This document shows, in pieces, positions 1-6,611 of a DNA stretch of 18,517 bases; within the stretch, counting starts at the first letter, position 1; every line of letters starts with the position of its first letter. Made by a program: the position numbers and the translations under genes. The notes beneath the pieces are model-generated. The model saw only the letters and a list, made by a program, of their open reading frames with translations. It ran no database searches and was not told the origin of the DNA. The stretch is from Alphaproteobacteria bacterium (GTDB lineage: Bacteria > Pseudomonadota > Alphaproteobacteria > CACIAM-22H2): contig CANMWW010000006.1 in the NCBI GenBank assembly GCA_947500965.1, positions 1 to 18,517 of the forward strand, read 5' to 3'.

Positions 1-267
1 CTGGCGATCGCCGCACGCCGCGGCGGCGTGCAGCGCATCGTCGCCGGCCACGTGCATCGTTCGATGGGCGCGCAGCCGCTGGGCGTGGCCTGCACCACCT
101 GCCCGTCGACGGCGCATCATTTCGCGCTCGACCTCGAGCCCGGCATGCGGGCCCGCTGGATCCCCGAGCCGCCGGGCTTCCAGCTCCATCTCCTCGCGCC
201 CGGGACGGCGCCCGTGACGCACACGGGCTTCATCGAGGATTTCGGGGCGCGTCCCACCAAGCCGTGA
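1..267 (+). CDS. Metallophosphoesterase, cyclic-nucleotide phosphodiesterase-like (C-terminal part)
   Basis: The frame is open from the first base and stops at TGA 265-267, so only the last 88 residues are present. The visible part has the metal-binding GHVHR motif (about residues 16-20 of the fragment), then CTTCPSTAHHFALDL and EPPGFQLHL. This pattern matches the C-terminal end of calcineurin-like phosphoesterases of the CpdA/GpdQ type (class III cyclic nucleotide phosphodiesterases), which use a di-metal centre to hydrolyse phosphodiesters such as 3',5'-cAMP. The two-metal core motifs (DxH, GDxxD, GNHD) lie upstream of the window, so the substrate cannot be judged; glycerophosphodiesterase activity is an alternative. 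The gene converges on the cold-shock gene, with two hairpins between them. Confidence 0.8.
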   Translation: MAIAARRGGVQRIVAGHVHRSMGAQPLGVACTTCPSTAHHFALDLEPGMRARWIPEPPGFQLHLLAPGTAPVTHTGFIEDFGARPTKP

Positions 268-296
268 GCGCGGCGCGCCGGGGCCCCAAAAGCAGA

Positions 297-322
297 ACGG
301 CGGGCTCCGTGGAGCCCGCCGT
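297..322 (-). terminator. Hairpin terminator of the cold-shock-domain gene
   Basis: Perfect 12-bp inverted repeat: ACGGCGGGCTCC at 297-308 and GGAGCCCGCCGT at 311-322. The innermost pair must open, leaving 11 bp and a 4-nt loop. Read on the minus strand the stem is followed by TTCTGCTTTTGG (296-285), a modest U-rich tract. On the plus strand no T-run follows. It lies 33 bp beyond the minus-strand stop codon, so it most likely ends the cold-shock transcript. It may also block read-through from the phosphoesterase side. Confidence 0.7.
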
Positions 323-328
323 CCCTGT

Positions 329-349
329 CGCGAAGCCCGGGGCTTCGCG
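329..349. repeat. Second intergenic hairpin between convergent genes
   Basis: Perfect 9-bp inverted repeat, CGCGAAGCC at 329-337 and GGCTTCGCG at 341-349, with a 3-nt spacer. It lies 6 bp from the stronger stem at 297-322 and 6 bp from the cold-shock stop codon. No T-run flanks it on either strand. It may protect 3' ends or assist termination for either convergent transcript. Confidence 0.5.
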
Positions 350-355
350 GACGCG

Positions 356-1144
356 TCAGCCGAGTTCGATCGTGACCGCCTCGGGACCCTTGCGCGCGGT
401 GAGCACCTTCATGCGCACCGCCTGGCCGGGGTTGAGGGCCTGGATGCCGGCGTTGCGCAGGACCGTGATGTGGAGGAACACGTCCTTGCCGCCGGAGTTC
501 GGCTGGATGAAGCCGTAGCCCTTGATGGCGCTGAACCACTTCACGACGCCATCCATGTCCTCGGCGCGCGCGATATCCGCGGGGCTGGGGGCCTGGTAGC
601 CACCGCCGCCGCCGCCACCGCTGCGCTCGCCGCCGCCGCCGAAGCCGCCACGATCACCGCCGCCGAAGCCGCCGCGATCGCCGCCGCCGAAGCCGCCACG
701 ATCACCGCCGCCGAAGCCGCCGCCACCGCCGCCGCCGTAGCCGCCGCGGTCACCGCCGCCATAGCCACCGCCGCCGCCGCCGCCGAAGCGCGGGCCGCGC
801 GGGCCGCCGCCGAAGCCGCCACGGTCGCCGAAGCCACCGCGGTCGCCGCGATCACGGAAGCCGCCGCGGTCGCCGAAGCCACCGCCACCGCCGCTCGCGG
901 GCGTCGCCGCGCCGGCATCGACCTCGACCACGCGAGCGACCTGCCGGCCCTTCGGGCTCTGGCTGAGCTCGACGGTCAGGCCTGCGCCCTCGCCGATGGA
1001 GTCGAAGCCCGCCTGGCGCAACGCCGACAGGTGGAGGAACGCCTCGGGCGATCCATCCGCTGGGGTGACGAAGCCGAAACCCTTCGCGGTATTGAACCAC
1101 TTCACGGTTGCGCGGATCGGCGCGCCATCACCGGTGTCTTGCAT
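356..1144 (-). CDS. Double cold-shock-domain protein with Gly/Arg/Phe-rich linker
   Basis: Predicted 262-residue cytoplasmic RNA/ssDNA-binding protein. Cold-shock domain 1 (about residues 10-76) has VKWFNTAKGFGFV (RNP1 KGFGFV) and an RNP2-like AFLHLS. Domain 2 (about 197-261) has VKWFSAIKGYGFI and DVFLHI. Residues about 85-182 form a low-complexity linker of GGFGGGDRG-like units, rich in Gly, Arg, Asp, Phe and Tyr. Two-domain cold-shock proteins are known in alphaproteobacteria (Caulobacter CspC/CspD); the long RGG-like linker is the unusual part. The frame also allows a TTG start at 1153, but GGGAG at 1154-1158 would abut it. ATG at 1144 sits 9 nt from GGGAG and is chosen. Likely roles, inferred from the family, are RNA chaperoning and cold or stationary-phase adaptation. 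It is divergent from pgk. Confidence 0.9.
   Translation of the reverse strand: MQDTGDGAPIRATVKWFNTAKGFGFVTPADGSPEAFLHLSALRQAGFDSIGEGAGLTVELSQSPKGRQVARVVEVDAGAATPASGGGGGFGDRGGFRDRGDRGGFGDRGGFGGGPRGPRFGGGGGGGYGGGDRGGYGGGGGGGFGGGDRGGFGGGDRGGFGGGDRGGFGGGGERSGGGGGGGYQAPSPADIARAEDMDGVVKWFSAIKGYGFIQPNSGGKDVFLHITVLRNAGIQALNPGQAVRMKVLTARKGPEAVTIELG
635..721. repeat. 24-bp tandem repeat in the cold-shock linker
   Basis: About 3.6 copies of a 24-bp unit lie head to tail: 635-658, 659-682, 683-706 and a partial copy at 707-721. Unit 2 differs from units 1 and 3 at two positions (ACG to GCG and CACC to CGCC). Each unit codes for eight residues of the GGFGGGDR type on the minus strand. More degenerate GGC/CCG-rich units continue to about 890. 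In-register gain or loss of units would change linker length by eight residues without shifting the frame. Confidence 0.85.
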
Positions 1145-1153
1145 GCGACGCAA

Positions 1154-1158
1154 CTCCC
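1154..1158 (-). promoter_or_regulatory. Ribosome binding site fixing the cold-shock gene start
   Basis: GGGAG read on the minus strand, 9 nt before ATG 1144. It directly abuts the upstream TTG codon at 1153, which argues against that TTG as the start. Confidence 0.7.
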
Positions 1159-1174
1159 TGTCGTGCTCTGGGCC

Positions 1175-1202
1175 TAGATAGTGCCGCGTCCGCAGTCTTG
1201 AA
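1175..1202 (-). promoter_or_regulatory. Candidate promoter of the cold-shock gene
   Basis: On the minus strand, TTCAAG (1202-1197), a 16-bp spacer and TATCTA (1180-1175) resemble sigma-70-type -35 and -10 boxes. A start about 7 nt downstream would give a leader of roughly 25 nt before ATG 1144. The -35 match is weak, and no cold-box-type long leader is visible. Confidence 0.4.
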
Positions 1203-1276
1203 GCCGTGAGACGCTCGGCGGTAATTTCGGCAAGCTAACACCAGCCCGCATCCCGCGACAATTCACTTTTCCGCGA

Positions 1277-1297
1277 AATCCGCGATGCACGCGGATT
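1277..1297 (+). repeat. Perfect 8-bp hairpin or operator-like dyad upstream of pgk
   Basis: AATCCGCG (1277-1284), spacer ATGCA, CGCGGATT (1290-1297). The right arm ends 13 nt before the pgk ribosome binding site at 1311-1317. In RNA this is a stable stem-loop in the likely 5' leader; in DNA it is a dyad that could bind a dimeric regulator. Confidence 0.55.
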
Positions 1298-1310
1298 ACC
1301 CCTACTTCCC

Positions 1311-1317
1311 GGAAGGA
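1311..1317 (+). promoter_or_regulatory. Ribosome binding site fixing the pgk start
   Basis: GGAAGGA followed by 6 nt (CAGCCC) and ATG 1324. An earlier in-frame ATG at 1285 would add 13 residues, but it lies inside the dyad at 1277-1297 and has no ribosome binding site, so 1324 is preferred. Confidence 0.8.
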
Positions 1318-1323
1318 CAGCCC

Positions 1324-2517
1324 ATGAGCCATCGCTCCCTCGGCGACCTCCAGGTCGCCGGTCGCCGCGTCCTCCTGCGCGCCGACCTGAACGTCCCGAT
1401 GAAGGATGGCAAGGTCACGGACGCGACGCGGATCGCGCGCCTCGCGCCGACCATCCGGGAACTCGCGGGGGCCGGGGCCCGGGTCGTGGTCATGTCGCAT
1501 TTCGGCCGGCCCGACGGTCGTCGGCGGGACGACATGTCCCTGCGCCCGCTGGCGGGGGCGCTGTCCGCCGCCCTTGGCGGCATCCCCGTCGCCTTCGCCT
1601 CCGATTGCATCGGCCCGGAGGCGGGCGCGATGGTCGACCGGCTCGCGGATGGCCAGGTCGGGCTGCTCGAGAACCTGCGCTTCCACGCCGGCGAGGAAGC
1701 CAACGACCCGGCCTTCGCGGCGGAACTGGCGCGGCTCGGCGACATCTATGTCAACGACGCCTTCTCCGCCGCCCATCGCGCCCATGCCTCGACCGCGGCC
1801 CTCGCGCGTCTCCTGCCGAGCGCGGCCGGCCGGCTGATGCAGGCAGAGCTCGAGGCGCTGGGCCGCGCGCTGGAGCATCCGCGCCGGCCGCTCGCGGCGA
1901 TCGTCGGCGGCTCGAAGGTCTCCTCGAAGCTCGACCTGCTCGGCAACCTGCTGTCGCGCGTCGACCTCCTGGTGATCGGCGGCGGCATGGCAAACACGTT
2001 CCTCTTCGCCGAAGGCGTAGATGTCGGCCGGTCGCTCTGCGAGCGCGACATGGCGCCGACGGCCCGCGACATCGCGCGCTCCGCGCGCGAGGCCGGCAAG
2101 CGCATCCTCCTGCCGGTCGACGCGGTCGTCGCCCCTGGCCTCGCCGACGGGGCCGCCGCGGCCACGGTGGCCGTGGGCGCGATCCCCGCCGACCGGATGG
2201 TGCTCGACATCGGGCCGCGCTCCGTCGCCGCGATCGCGGAGGCGCTGTCGGGGTGCCGCACCCTCGTCTGGAACGGCCCGGTGGGGGCCTTCGAGCACGC
2301 TCCCTTCGATGCCGGGACGACCGCCATCGCGAAGGAGGTGGCGCGCCTCGTGGCTGCCGGCCGCCTCGACGCGATCGCCGGCGGCGGCGACACGGTCGCT
2401 GCGCTTGCGCATGCGGGCGTCGAGGACGCGCTCACCTACGTGTCGACTGCAGGCGGCGCGTTCCTCGAATGGCTCGAGGGAAAGACGCTTCCGGGCGTCG
2501 CGGCGCTGGAGGCCTGA
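1324..2517 (+). CDS. pgk: Phosphoglycerate kinase
   Basis: Predicted 397 residues, the usual bacterial length. The enzyme interconverts 1,3-bisphosphoglycerate plus ADP and 3-phosphoglycerate plus ATP in glycolysis and gluconeogenesis, in the cytoplasm. Visible family motifs: RADLNVP (residues 19-25, substrate-binding Asp21 and Asn23), SHFGRP (58-63), LLENLRFHAGEE, NDAFSAAHRAHAS, GGSKVSSKLDLL, GGGMANTFL, WNGPVGAFE and the nucleotide-site GGGDT (353-357). No residue expected of the family appears missing. The gene stands alone: no gap or fba lies beside it, although these often accompany pgk. It is divergent from the cold-shock gene and converges on the DUF2336 gene, with stop codons 9 bp apart and no obvious terminator between them. 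Confidence 0.97.
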   Translation: MSHRSLGDLQVAGRRVLLRADLNVPMKDGKVTDATRIARLAPTIRELAGAGARVVVMSHFGRPDGRRRDDMSLRPLAGALSAALGGIPVAFASDCIGPEAGAMVDRLADGQVGLLENLRFHAGEEANDPAFAAELARLGDIYVNDAFSAAHRAHASTAALARLLPSAAGRLMQAELEALGRALEHPRRPLAAIVGGSKVSSKLDLLGNLLSRVDLLVIGGGMANTFLFAEGVDVGRSLCERDMAPTARDIARSAREAGKRILLPVDAVVAPGLADGAAAATVAVGAIPADRMVLDIGPRSVAAIAEALSGCRTLVWNGPVGAFEHAPFDAGTTAIAKEVARLVAAGRLDAIAGGGDTVAALAHAGVEDALTYVSTAGGAFLEWLEGKTLPGVAALEA

Positions 2518-2526
2518 CGCCGGGCT

Positions 2527-3675
2527 TCAGTTCGCGAAGCGCCGGTCGGCCGCCGTCTTGAGGTGGTCGAGCGTCCGCTTCGCGGTCGACGCGTCCAGCG
2601 AGTCGAAGAACGCGAGCACGCTCGGCAGCTCGCGCGGGTCGACCGTCTTGTCGCCGGGGCGCGCGCGCCGCGCGAGCAGGAATATCGCCGCGAAGATCGG
2701 CTTCTCGATGCCGCTGGCGCGGCAGGCGACGGCGAGCGCCCGCCCGCCGGGCTCGTAGACGGCGCGTCGCGCGAGGCGCGGCTGCAGGCCGGTGATGCGC
2801 GCGAACATCGCCTCGAACAGGCCGACCTCGCCCGCGCGCAGGAGGTTGATCAGGACGCCCGGGTCCTCGGCATAGGCCTCGTCGAGCGCGGGCGTCAGGC
2901 TGCTGGGCGCGCTCTGCTCGCGGCGCTGCTCCGCGGCCGCGGACTCGAGCGAGTCGCGCACCGCCGCGTCCAGCAGCTCCGGGTCGACGTCGAAATGGCG
3001 GACGATGTAGCGGCGCAGCGCCTCCGAGACCCAGGCGTACATGCGCGTCGCGAGCGCCGGATCGAGGTCGACGCGATGGATCAGCGGCTCCTGGAGCTGG
3101 CGTTCCTGGCGGGACTTCTCGACCAGCTTCTCGAAGCTGGCGTGGCTGAAGCGTGCGCCGGGATTGTCGAGGAGCGCGCGCGCGACCTCGGTCTCGCCGG
3201 CCTCGACGAGCGATGCCGTCACCTCCTCGGACACCTGCCTGCGCATCGAGATGGCGAGGCGGTGCTGGAGGGTCTGGTGCTCGATGATCTCGAGCAGGTC
3301 CGCGTCGCGCAGCACGAAGCTCTCGAGCAGGACGGGCCGCGCGACCTCCGCGGCGTCGTTCGCGAGCTGCACGAGCAGCGCCGCGGGCGCCGCGGGCTCG
3401 GTCGCGAGGCGCTCGGCGAGCTTGCGCCGCACCGACATCTCCGCCTCGCGCAGCAGCTGGCGCAGGATGTCGGAGGCAAGCTCGAGTTCCCGCTGGCTGG
3501 GCGCGCGCCCGCCATCGACGACGAACTCGCCGATCGTCTCCATGATGCGCGCGCGCGACGCCGAGGAGCGGTCGCGGGCCATCTCGAGCAGGTTGAGAAG
3601 TGAACGAGGTGTCGCGGACATGTCCTGCGGCGGAAGCTGCACGCGGTCGGTTAGCAATCCATCAATAACATCCAT
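2527..3675 (-). CDS. DUF2336 family protein
   Basis: Predicted 382-residue, Leu/Ala/Arg-rich, probably all-helical protein with no signal peptide or membrane segment. The patterns SLLNLLEMARDRSSASRARIMETIGEFV, DILRQLLREAEMSVRRKLAERLA and LLESFVLRDADLLEIIEHQTLQHRLAISMR, split over successive helices, resemble the alphaproteobacterial DUF2336 family, a HEAT-like repeat family of unknown biochemical role. I know of no established reaction. The start is uncertain. ATG 3675 has no clear ribosome binding site. ATG 3621 (MSATPRS...) lies very close behind an AGGA and would begin just before the conserved region. It diverges from the small gene at 3733 across a 57-bp gap. Confidence 0.8.
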   Translation of the reverse strand: MDVIDGLLTDRVQLPPQDMSATPRSLLNLLEMARDRSSASRARIMETIGEFVVDGGRAPSQRELELASDILRQLLREAEMSVRRKLAERLATEPAAPAALLVQLANDAAEVARPVLLESFVLRDADLLEIIEHQTLQHRLAISMRRQVSEEVTASLVEAGETEVARALLDNPGARFSHASFEKLVEKSRQERQLQEPLIHRVDLDPALATRMYAWVSEALRRYIVRHFDVDPELLDAAVRDSLESAAAEQRREQSAPSSLTPALDEAYAEDPGVLINLLRAGEVGLFEAMFARITGLQPRLARRAVYEPGGRALAVACRASGIEKPIFAAIFLLARRARPGDKTVDPRELPSVLAFFDSLDASTAKRTLDHLKTAADRRFAN

Positions 3676-3732
3676 TTCGGTGTGTTCGCGCTTCAGATTT
3701 CGTTAAGACCCGGCGTTTTATTCGTAATTGCC

Positions 3733-3999
3733 ATGCAAATCCGTCCAAACGCGGCCTTCCTCCAGGCGATCTCGCGCGCGACCGAGCCGCGACAGGCCGC
3801 CTTCGCCGAGCGTCTGGCCGAGATCCAGCGCCCGCCGGCCGCCGCGAAGCCCGCACCGGCCTCTGCGCCGGCCGCCGCCACCGCGTCGCAGCCTGCCTCC
3901 GGGGCGGCCGCGCCCCAGTCGCCGCTGTCGAGCCAGAGGCCGGGCCATGCGCAGGAACCCATGCGCCCGCGCGGCAGCGTGCTCAACATCCTCGTCTGA
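3733..3999 (+). CDS. Small Ala/Pro-rich hypothetical protein
   Basis: Predicted 88 residues. The first 34 or so (MQIRPNAAFLQAISRATEPR, then QAAFAERLAEIQ) look like an amphipathic helix. A disordered Ala/Pro/Gln/Ser-rich middle follows, and the tail ends RPRGSVLNILV. I do not recognise a named family. The frame stays open upstream to a GTG at 3682, but residues before MQIRPN look unlike protein and that GTG has no ribosome binding site. ATG 3733 is preferred even though it also lacks a clear Shine-Dalgarno sequence. It shares a 57-bp divergent control region with the DUF2336 gene, so the two may be co-regulated. That it is a real gene rests on coding-like composition, the conserved-looking ends and its position. 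Confidence 0.6.
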   Translation: MQIRPNAAFLQAISRATEPRQAAFAERLAEIQRPPAAAKPAPASAPAAATASQPASGAAAPQSPLSSQRPGHAQEPMRPRGSVLNILV

Positions 4000-4055
4000 T
4001 CGCGGCGCGCGACCAGGGCTTGCGGTCGCGGCTGCGCGGCCTGCAGATTGGCGCC

Positions 4056-4592
4056 ATGAGCGCTCCAAGGCCCGGTCCCTCGCTGCGGGCGATACCCGAG
4101 GGCGACACGCGCGAGCGGCTGATCTGCGGCGATTGCGGCTTCGTGCAGTACGAGAACCCGAAGATCGTCGTCGGGTCCGTCGTGCATGTCGAAGGCAAGG
4201 TGCTGATGTGCCGCCGCGCGATCGAGCCCTCGCGCGGGCTCTGGACGCTGCCGGCCGGCTACATGGAGCTCGGCGAGACCGCGATCGAGGGCGCGCGCCG
4301 CGAGGCGTGGGAGGAGGCCCGCGCGGACATCGCGATCGACGCGCTGCTCGCGGTCTACAACATCCCGCGCATCGGGCAGGTGCAGCTGATCTGGCGCGCG
4401 ACGCTCGCGTCGCCCGGCTTCTCCGCCGGGCCGGAGAGCCTCGAGGTCGCGCTCTTCGGCTGGGACGAGATCCCCTGGCCGGAGACGGCCTTTCCGTCCG
4501 TGCGCTGGGCGCTGCGCCATGCGCGCGAGGTGGGCGACCGCGCCGAGTTCGCGCCGCGCGGCAATCCCGAGGGCGAGGCTGCGTCGGGCTGA
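4056..4592 (+). CDS. NUDIX hydrolase with N-terminal CxxC (zinc-ribbon-like)
   Basis: Predicted 178 residues, starting at ATG 4056 (MSAPRPGPSL). An in-frame start at 4020 is possible but adds poorly conserved residues; neither start has a strong ribosome binding site. Residues 24-27 (CGDC) plus the FVQYENPKIVVG segment resemble the small zinc-binding lead of NudC-like and ADP-ribose-type NUDIX proteins. The NUDIX box is at 68-90: G68, E74, R82-E83 and E86-E87 are all present, giving the Mg-binding REaWEE core. The glycine normally two residues after the last Glu is Arg89, a departure I believe occurs in this subfamily. These enzymes hydrolyse nucleoside diphosphates linked to another moiety; the substrate here is not deducible. 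It lies 56 bp after the small gene and may be co-transcribed. Confidence 0.88.
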   Translation: MSAPRPGPSLRAIPEGDTRERLICGDCGFVQYENPKIVVGSVVHVEGKVLMCRRAIEPSRGLWTLPAGYMELGETAIEGARREAWEEARADIAIDALLAVYNIPRIGQVQLIWRATLASPGFSAGPESLEVALFGWDEIPWPETAFPSVRWALRHAREVGDRAEFAPRGNPEGEAASG

Positions 4593-4596
4593 GCCG

Positions 4597-5451
4597 TCAG
4601 CCGAAGCGCAGGTTCATCAGCAGAAGGCCGGCGACCATCACCGCGGCCGCCGCGACGCGCCGCGCGCCGAAGGTCTCCTTGAGCACGAAGGCGCCGATCA
4701 GCGCGCCGAACAGCGACGACGTCTCGCGCAGCGCCGTCACGTGCGCCATTGCGCCCATGCTGAGCGCCCAGATCGCGATGCCGTAGCCGATCGTGGCGAT
4801 CGTGCCGCCCGCGGCGCCGCGCCACCAGTAGGCGCGCACGTACGGGAGCGTCGCGCGCCCGCGGCGCAGCGCCGCGAACACGAACACCCAGGGCCCCTCG
4901 AGCACGTTGAGCCACGCGATGTAGCCGAGCGGATCGCCCGAGAGCCGCGCGCCGATCCCGTCGACGACGGAGTAGGCGGCGATCGTGATCCCCGTGAGCA
5001 CCGCGAAGCCGAGCGCGCGCGCCTCGCCGTGCGCGGGCAGCCCGCGCGCGAAGGCGAGGCCGACGATGCCGGCCGAGACGAGGAAGAGGCCGAGCTTCTC
5101 CGTGCCCGTCAGCGCCTCGCTCGCCAGCCGCCCCGCGAGCAGCGCGACCAGCAGCGGCGCGAGGCCGCGCGCGATCGGGTAGACGAAGCTGAGGTCGCCC
5201 AGCGCGTAGGCCCGCAGCAGGAACACGTAGTAGAAGACGTGGATCGTCACGGAGCCGAGAAGCCAGGGCCAGGCCTCTGGCGCGGGCACCTCGGTGAACG
5301 GCACGGCGGCGAGCCCGATGAACGTGCCCGTCAGCATGACGATGCCGAAGGACAGCAGCCTGTCGCTGTCCGACTTGACGATCGCGTTCCAGCTCGCGTG
5401 GATCAGCGCCGAGAGGAGGATCAGCCCGACGATCGTGGGGTCGAGCCTCAT
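4597..5451 (-). CDS. EamA/DMT-superfamily transporter
   Basis: Predicted 284-residue integral inner-membrane protein with about ten hydrophobic segments in two halves, the usual EamA duplication. Typical patterns include LSALIHASWNAIVK near the N-terminus, FVYPIARGLAPLLVALL at the end of the first half, and SLFGALIGAFVLKE followed by VAAAAVMVAGLLLMNL at the C-terminus. The ATG (5451-5449) overlaps the TGA of the kinase gene upstream (5450-5448) in an ATGA, so the two are probably translationally coupled. Family members export or import small metabolites (amino acids, sugars, nucleosides). A substrate tied to the kinase pathway is inference. It converges with the NUDIX gene, with stop codons 4 bp apart. 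Confidence 0.9.
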   Translation of the reverse strand: MRLDPTIVGLILLSALIHASWNAIVKSDSDRLLSFGIVMLTGTFIGLAAVPFTEVPAPEAWPWLLGSVTIHVFYYVFLLRAYALGDLSFVYPIARGLAPLLVALLAGRLASEALTGTEKLGLFLVSAGIVGLAFARGLPAHGEARALGFAVLTGITIAAYSVVDGIGARLSGDPLGYIAWLNVLEGPWVFVFAALRRGRATLPYVRAYWWRGAAGGTIATIGYGIAIWALSMGAMAHVTALRETSSLFGALIGAFVLKETFGARRVAAAAVMVAGLLLMNLRFG

Positions 5452-6395
5452 CGCCAGAGCTCGAGGAGCGGCGGCATCGCCTCCGCCGGGATCACCGCGC
5501 CGCGATGGCCGATGACCGCGCCCGCGAGCCGGGAGCCCGCGCGCGCCGCGGCCTCGGGCCCGAGGCCGCGGATGCGCGCGGCGAGGAAGCCGGCGTTGAA
5601 CGCGTCGCCCGCGGCCGTGGTGTCGACGACGCGCGCCACGGGCGGGCACGGTACCTCGCGCATCCCGTCGGCGTCGGCGAGCAGCACGGGCCCGGCGCCG
5701 TTCTTGACCACGACCGCGCGCGCGCCCGCCGCCGCCATGCGCGCGGCGGTCGCGCGCGGCGAGGCGTCCGAGAACAGCGCCTGCTCGTCGGGGAAGGTCG
5801 GCAGGGCGAGGTCGCAATGGCCGAGCGCGCGGGTCATGGTCGCGCGCGCCTCGTCGCCATCGGGCCAGCCGCGCGGCCTGTAGTTGGTGTCGAACGCGAC
5901 GCGCGCGCCCCCGGCGCGCGCGGTGGCCAGCGCCGCGAAGAGGCGCTCGCGCGCGTCCGGCGCGAGGATCGAGAGCGTGATCCCGGAGAAGTAGATCCAT
6001 CCGTAGCCGGCGAGGGACGCCGCGAGTCGCGCGCCGGCCTCGCCGTCGAGCATCGCGCGCGCCGCCGACTCCCGCCGCCAGTAGAAGAAGCTGCGTTCGC
6101 CGCGCTGGTCGACCCGGATCGCGTAGAGGCCGGGCAGGCGCCCCGGCAGGACGGCGACGCCGGAGGTGCCGACGCCCTCGCGCGCGAAGGCCGCGCGCAT
6201 CGCGTCGCTGTAGGGGTCGTCGCCGACCGCCGTCACGTAGTCGACGGACAGCTTCCCGTCGGCGATCCGCGCGAGATAGGCCGAGGTGTTGAACGTGTCG
6301 CCGCCGAAGGCGAGCTCGAGCGCGCTCTCGGAGAGCTGGCGCAGCTCGATCATGCATTCGCCGATCGCCGCGACGCGGACCTTGCCTGCCACCAT
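5448..6395 (-). CDS. kdgK: PfkB-family sugar kinase, probably 2-keto-3-deoxygluconate kinase
   Basis: Predicted 315 residues. The N-terminal pattern AAIGECMIEL (9-18), GGDTFNTSAYLAR (31-43), SFFYWRRESAARAM, FDTNYRPRGW (168-177) and the PfkB signature DTTAAGDAFNAGF (258-270, catalytic base Asp264) match the KDG-kinase branch of the ribokinase family. These enzymes phosphorylate 2-keto-3-deoxygluconate to KDPG, feeding the Entner-Doudoroff route. Fructokinase-like specificity cannot be excluded. A G-rich GGGGGGA lies only 2 nt from ATG 6395; the next codon, GTG 6392, has better spacing (5 nt) and could be the true start. It overlaps the EamA gene by 4 bp. No clear promoter is visible between it and the terminator at 6461-6498. 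Confidence 0.87.
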   Translation of the reverse strand: MVAGKVRVAAIGECMIELRQLSESALELAFGGDTFNTSAYLARIADGKLSVDYVTAVGDDPYSDAMRAAFAREGVGTSGVAVLPGRLPGLYAIRVDQRGERSFFYWRRESAARAMLDGEAGARLAASLAGYGWIYFSGITLSILAPDARERLFAALATARAGGARVAFDTNYRPRGWPDGDEARATMTRALGHCDLALPTFPDEQALFSDASPRATAARMAAAGARAVVVKNGAGPVLLADADGMREVPCPPVARVVDTTAAGDAFNAGFLAARIRGLGPEAAARAGSRLAGAVIGHRGAVIPAEAMPPLLELWR

Positions 6396-6460
6396 CGTCC
6401 CCCCGGACCAGCATAGGCGCGGACGCCGCCGCGCGTCACCGGGCCCGACCCCGGCGCCCC

Positions 6461-6498
6461 AAAAGAAAAACGCTGGATGAACCGAGGTTCATCCAGCG
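6461..6498 (-). terminator. Strong intrinsic terminator of the Lys-rich micro-gene
   Basis: Perfect 12-bp inverted repeat (6471-6482 and 6487-6498) with a 4-nt loop. On the minus strand it is followed at once by TTTTTCTTTT (6470-6461). The plus strand has no T-run after the stem, so its direction is minus. It lies 54 bp beyond the micro-gene stop and should insulate kdgK from transcription coming from upstream. The inner 11 nt of its second arm also occurs in the leader of the same transcript. Confidence 0.92.
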
Positions 6499-6552
6499 CA
6501 AAATCAAGGACTTTTATGAGTGCTTGGTTTTGGTAGGCACGAAAGAAGAGAA

Positions 6553-6603
6553 TTACTTCTTCTTCTTCGCGGCCTTCTTCTTCGCCTTCTTCTTCGCTGC
6601 CAT
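6553..6603 (-). CDS. 16-residue Lys/Ala micro-protein
   Basis: The reading frame is MAAKKKAKKKAAKKKK then TAA: ten Lys, five Ala and the initiator Met, with every Lys written AAG. The Shine-Dalgarno AGAGGAG (6618-6612) is followed by 8 nt and ATG 6603, an ideal arrangement. A longer frame from 6735 would place that ribosome binding site inside coding sequence and add residues with no protein-like character. The peptide resembles the basic tails of histone H1-like or nucleoid proteins and could bind nucleic acid, but that is composition only. The gene has its own candidate promoter, structured leader and terminator between ftsY and kdgK. It could instead be chiefly a small RNA with a short translated part. 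Confidence 0.65.
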   Translation of the reverse strand: MAAKKKAKKKAAKKKK

Positions 6604-6611
6604 GGGAATGA

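Noticed and set aside
470..1177. Ala-rich frame on the plus strand opposite the cold-shock gene
   Set aside because: It is the mirror of the Gly-rich linker (GGC/GCC codons). The minus strand has two intact cold-shock domains and a ribosome binding site.
1285..1323. Thirteen-residue N-terminal extension of phosphoglycerate kinase
   Set aside because: The upstream ATG falls inside a hairpin and lacks a ribosome binding site. ATG 1324 has GGAAGGA at ideal spacing and matches the family start.
3703..3722. TTAA-N7-like sequence as a CtrA site in front of the small gene
   Set aside because: Only one half-site matches (TTAA); the second half is CGTT, too weak to call.
4008..4030. CGCGACC/GGTCGCG inverted repeat between the small gene and the NUDIX gene as a terminator
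   Set aside because: The 7-bp stem has a 9-nt loop and no following T-run. Such GC dyads are frequent by chance in this composition.
4519..5883. Long Arg/Ala-rich plus-strand frame across the NUDIX end, transporter and kinase
   Set aside because: No domain pattern is visible, it overlaps three better-supported genes, and its composition is typical of GC-rich shadows.
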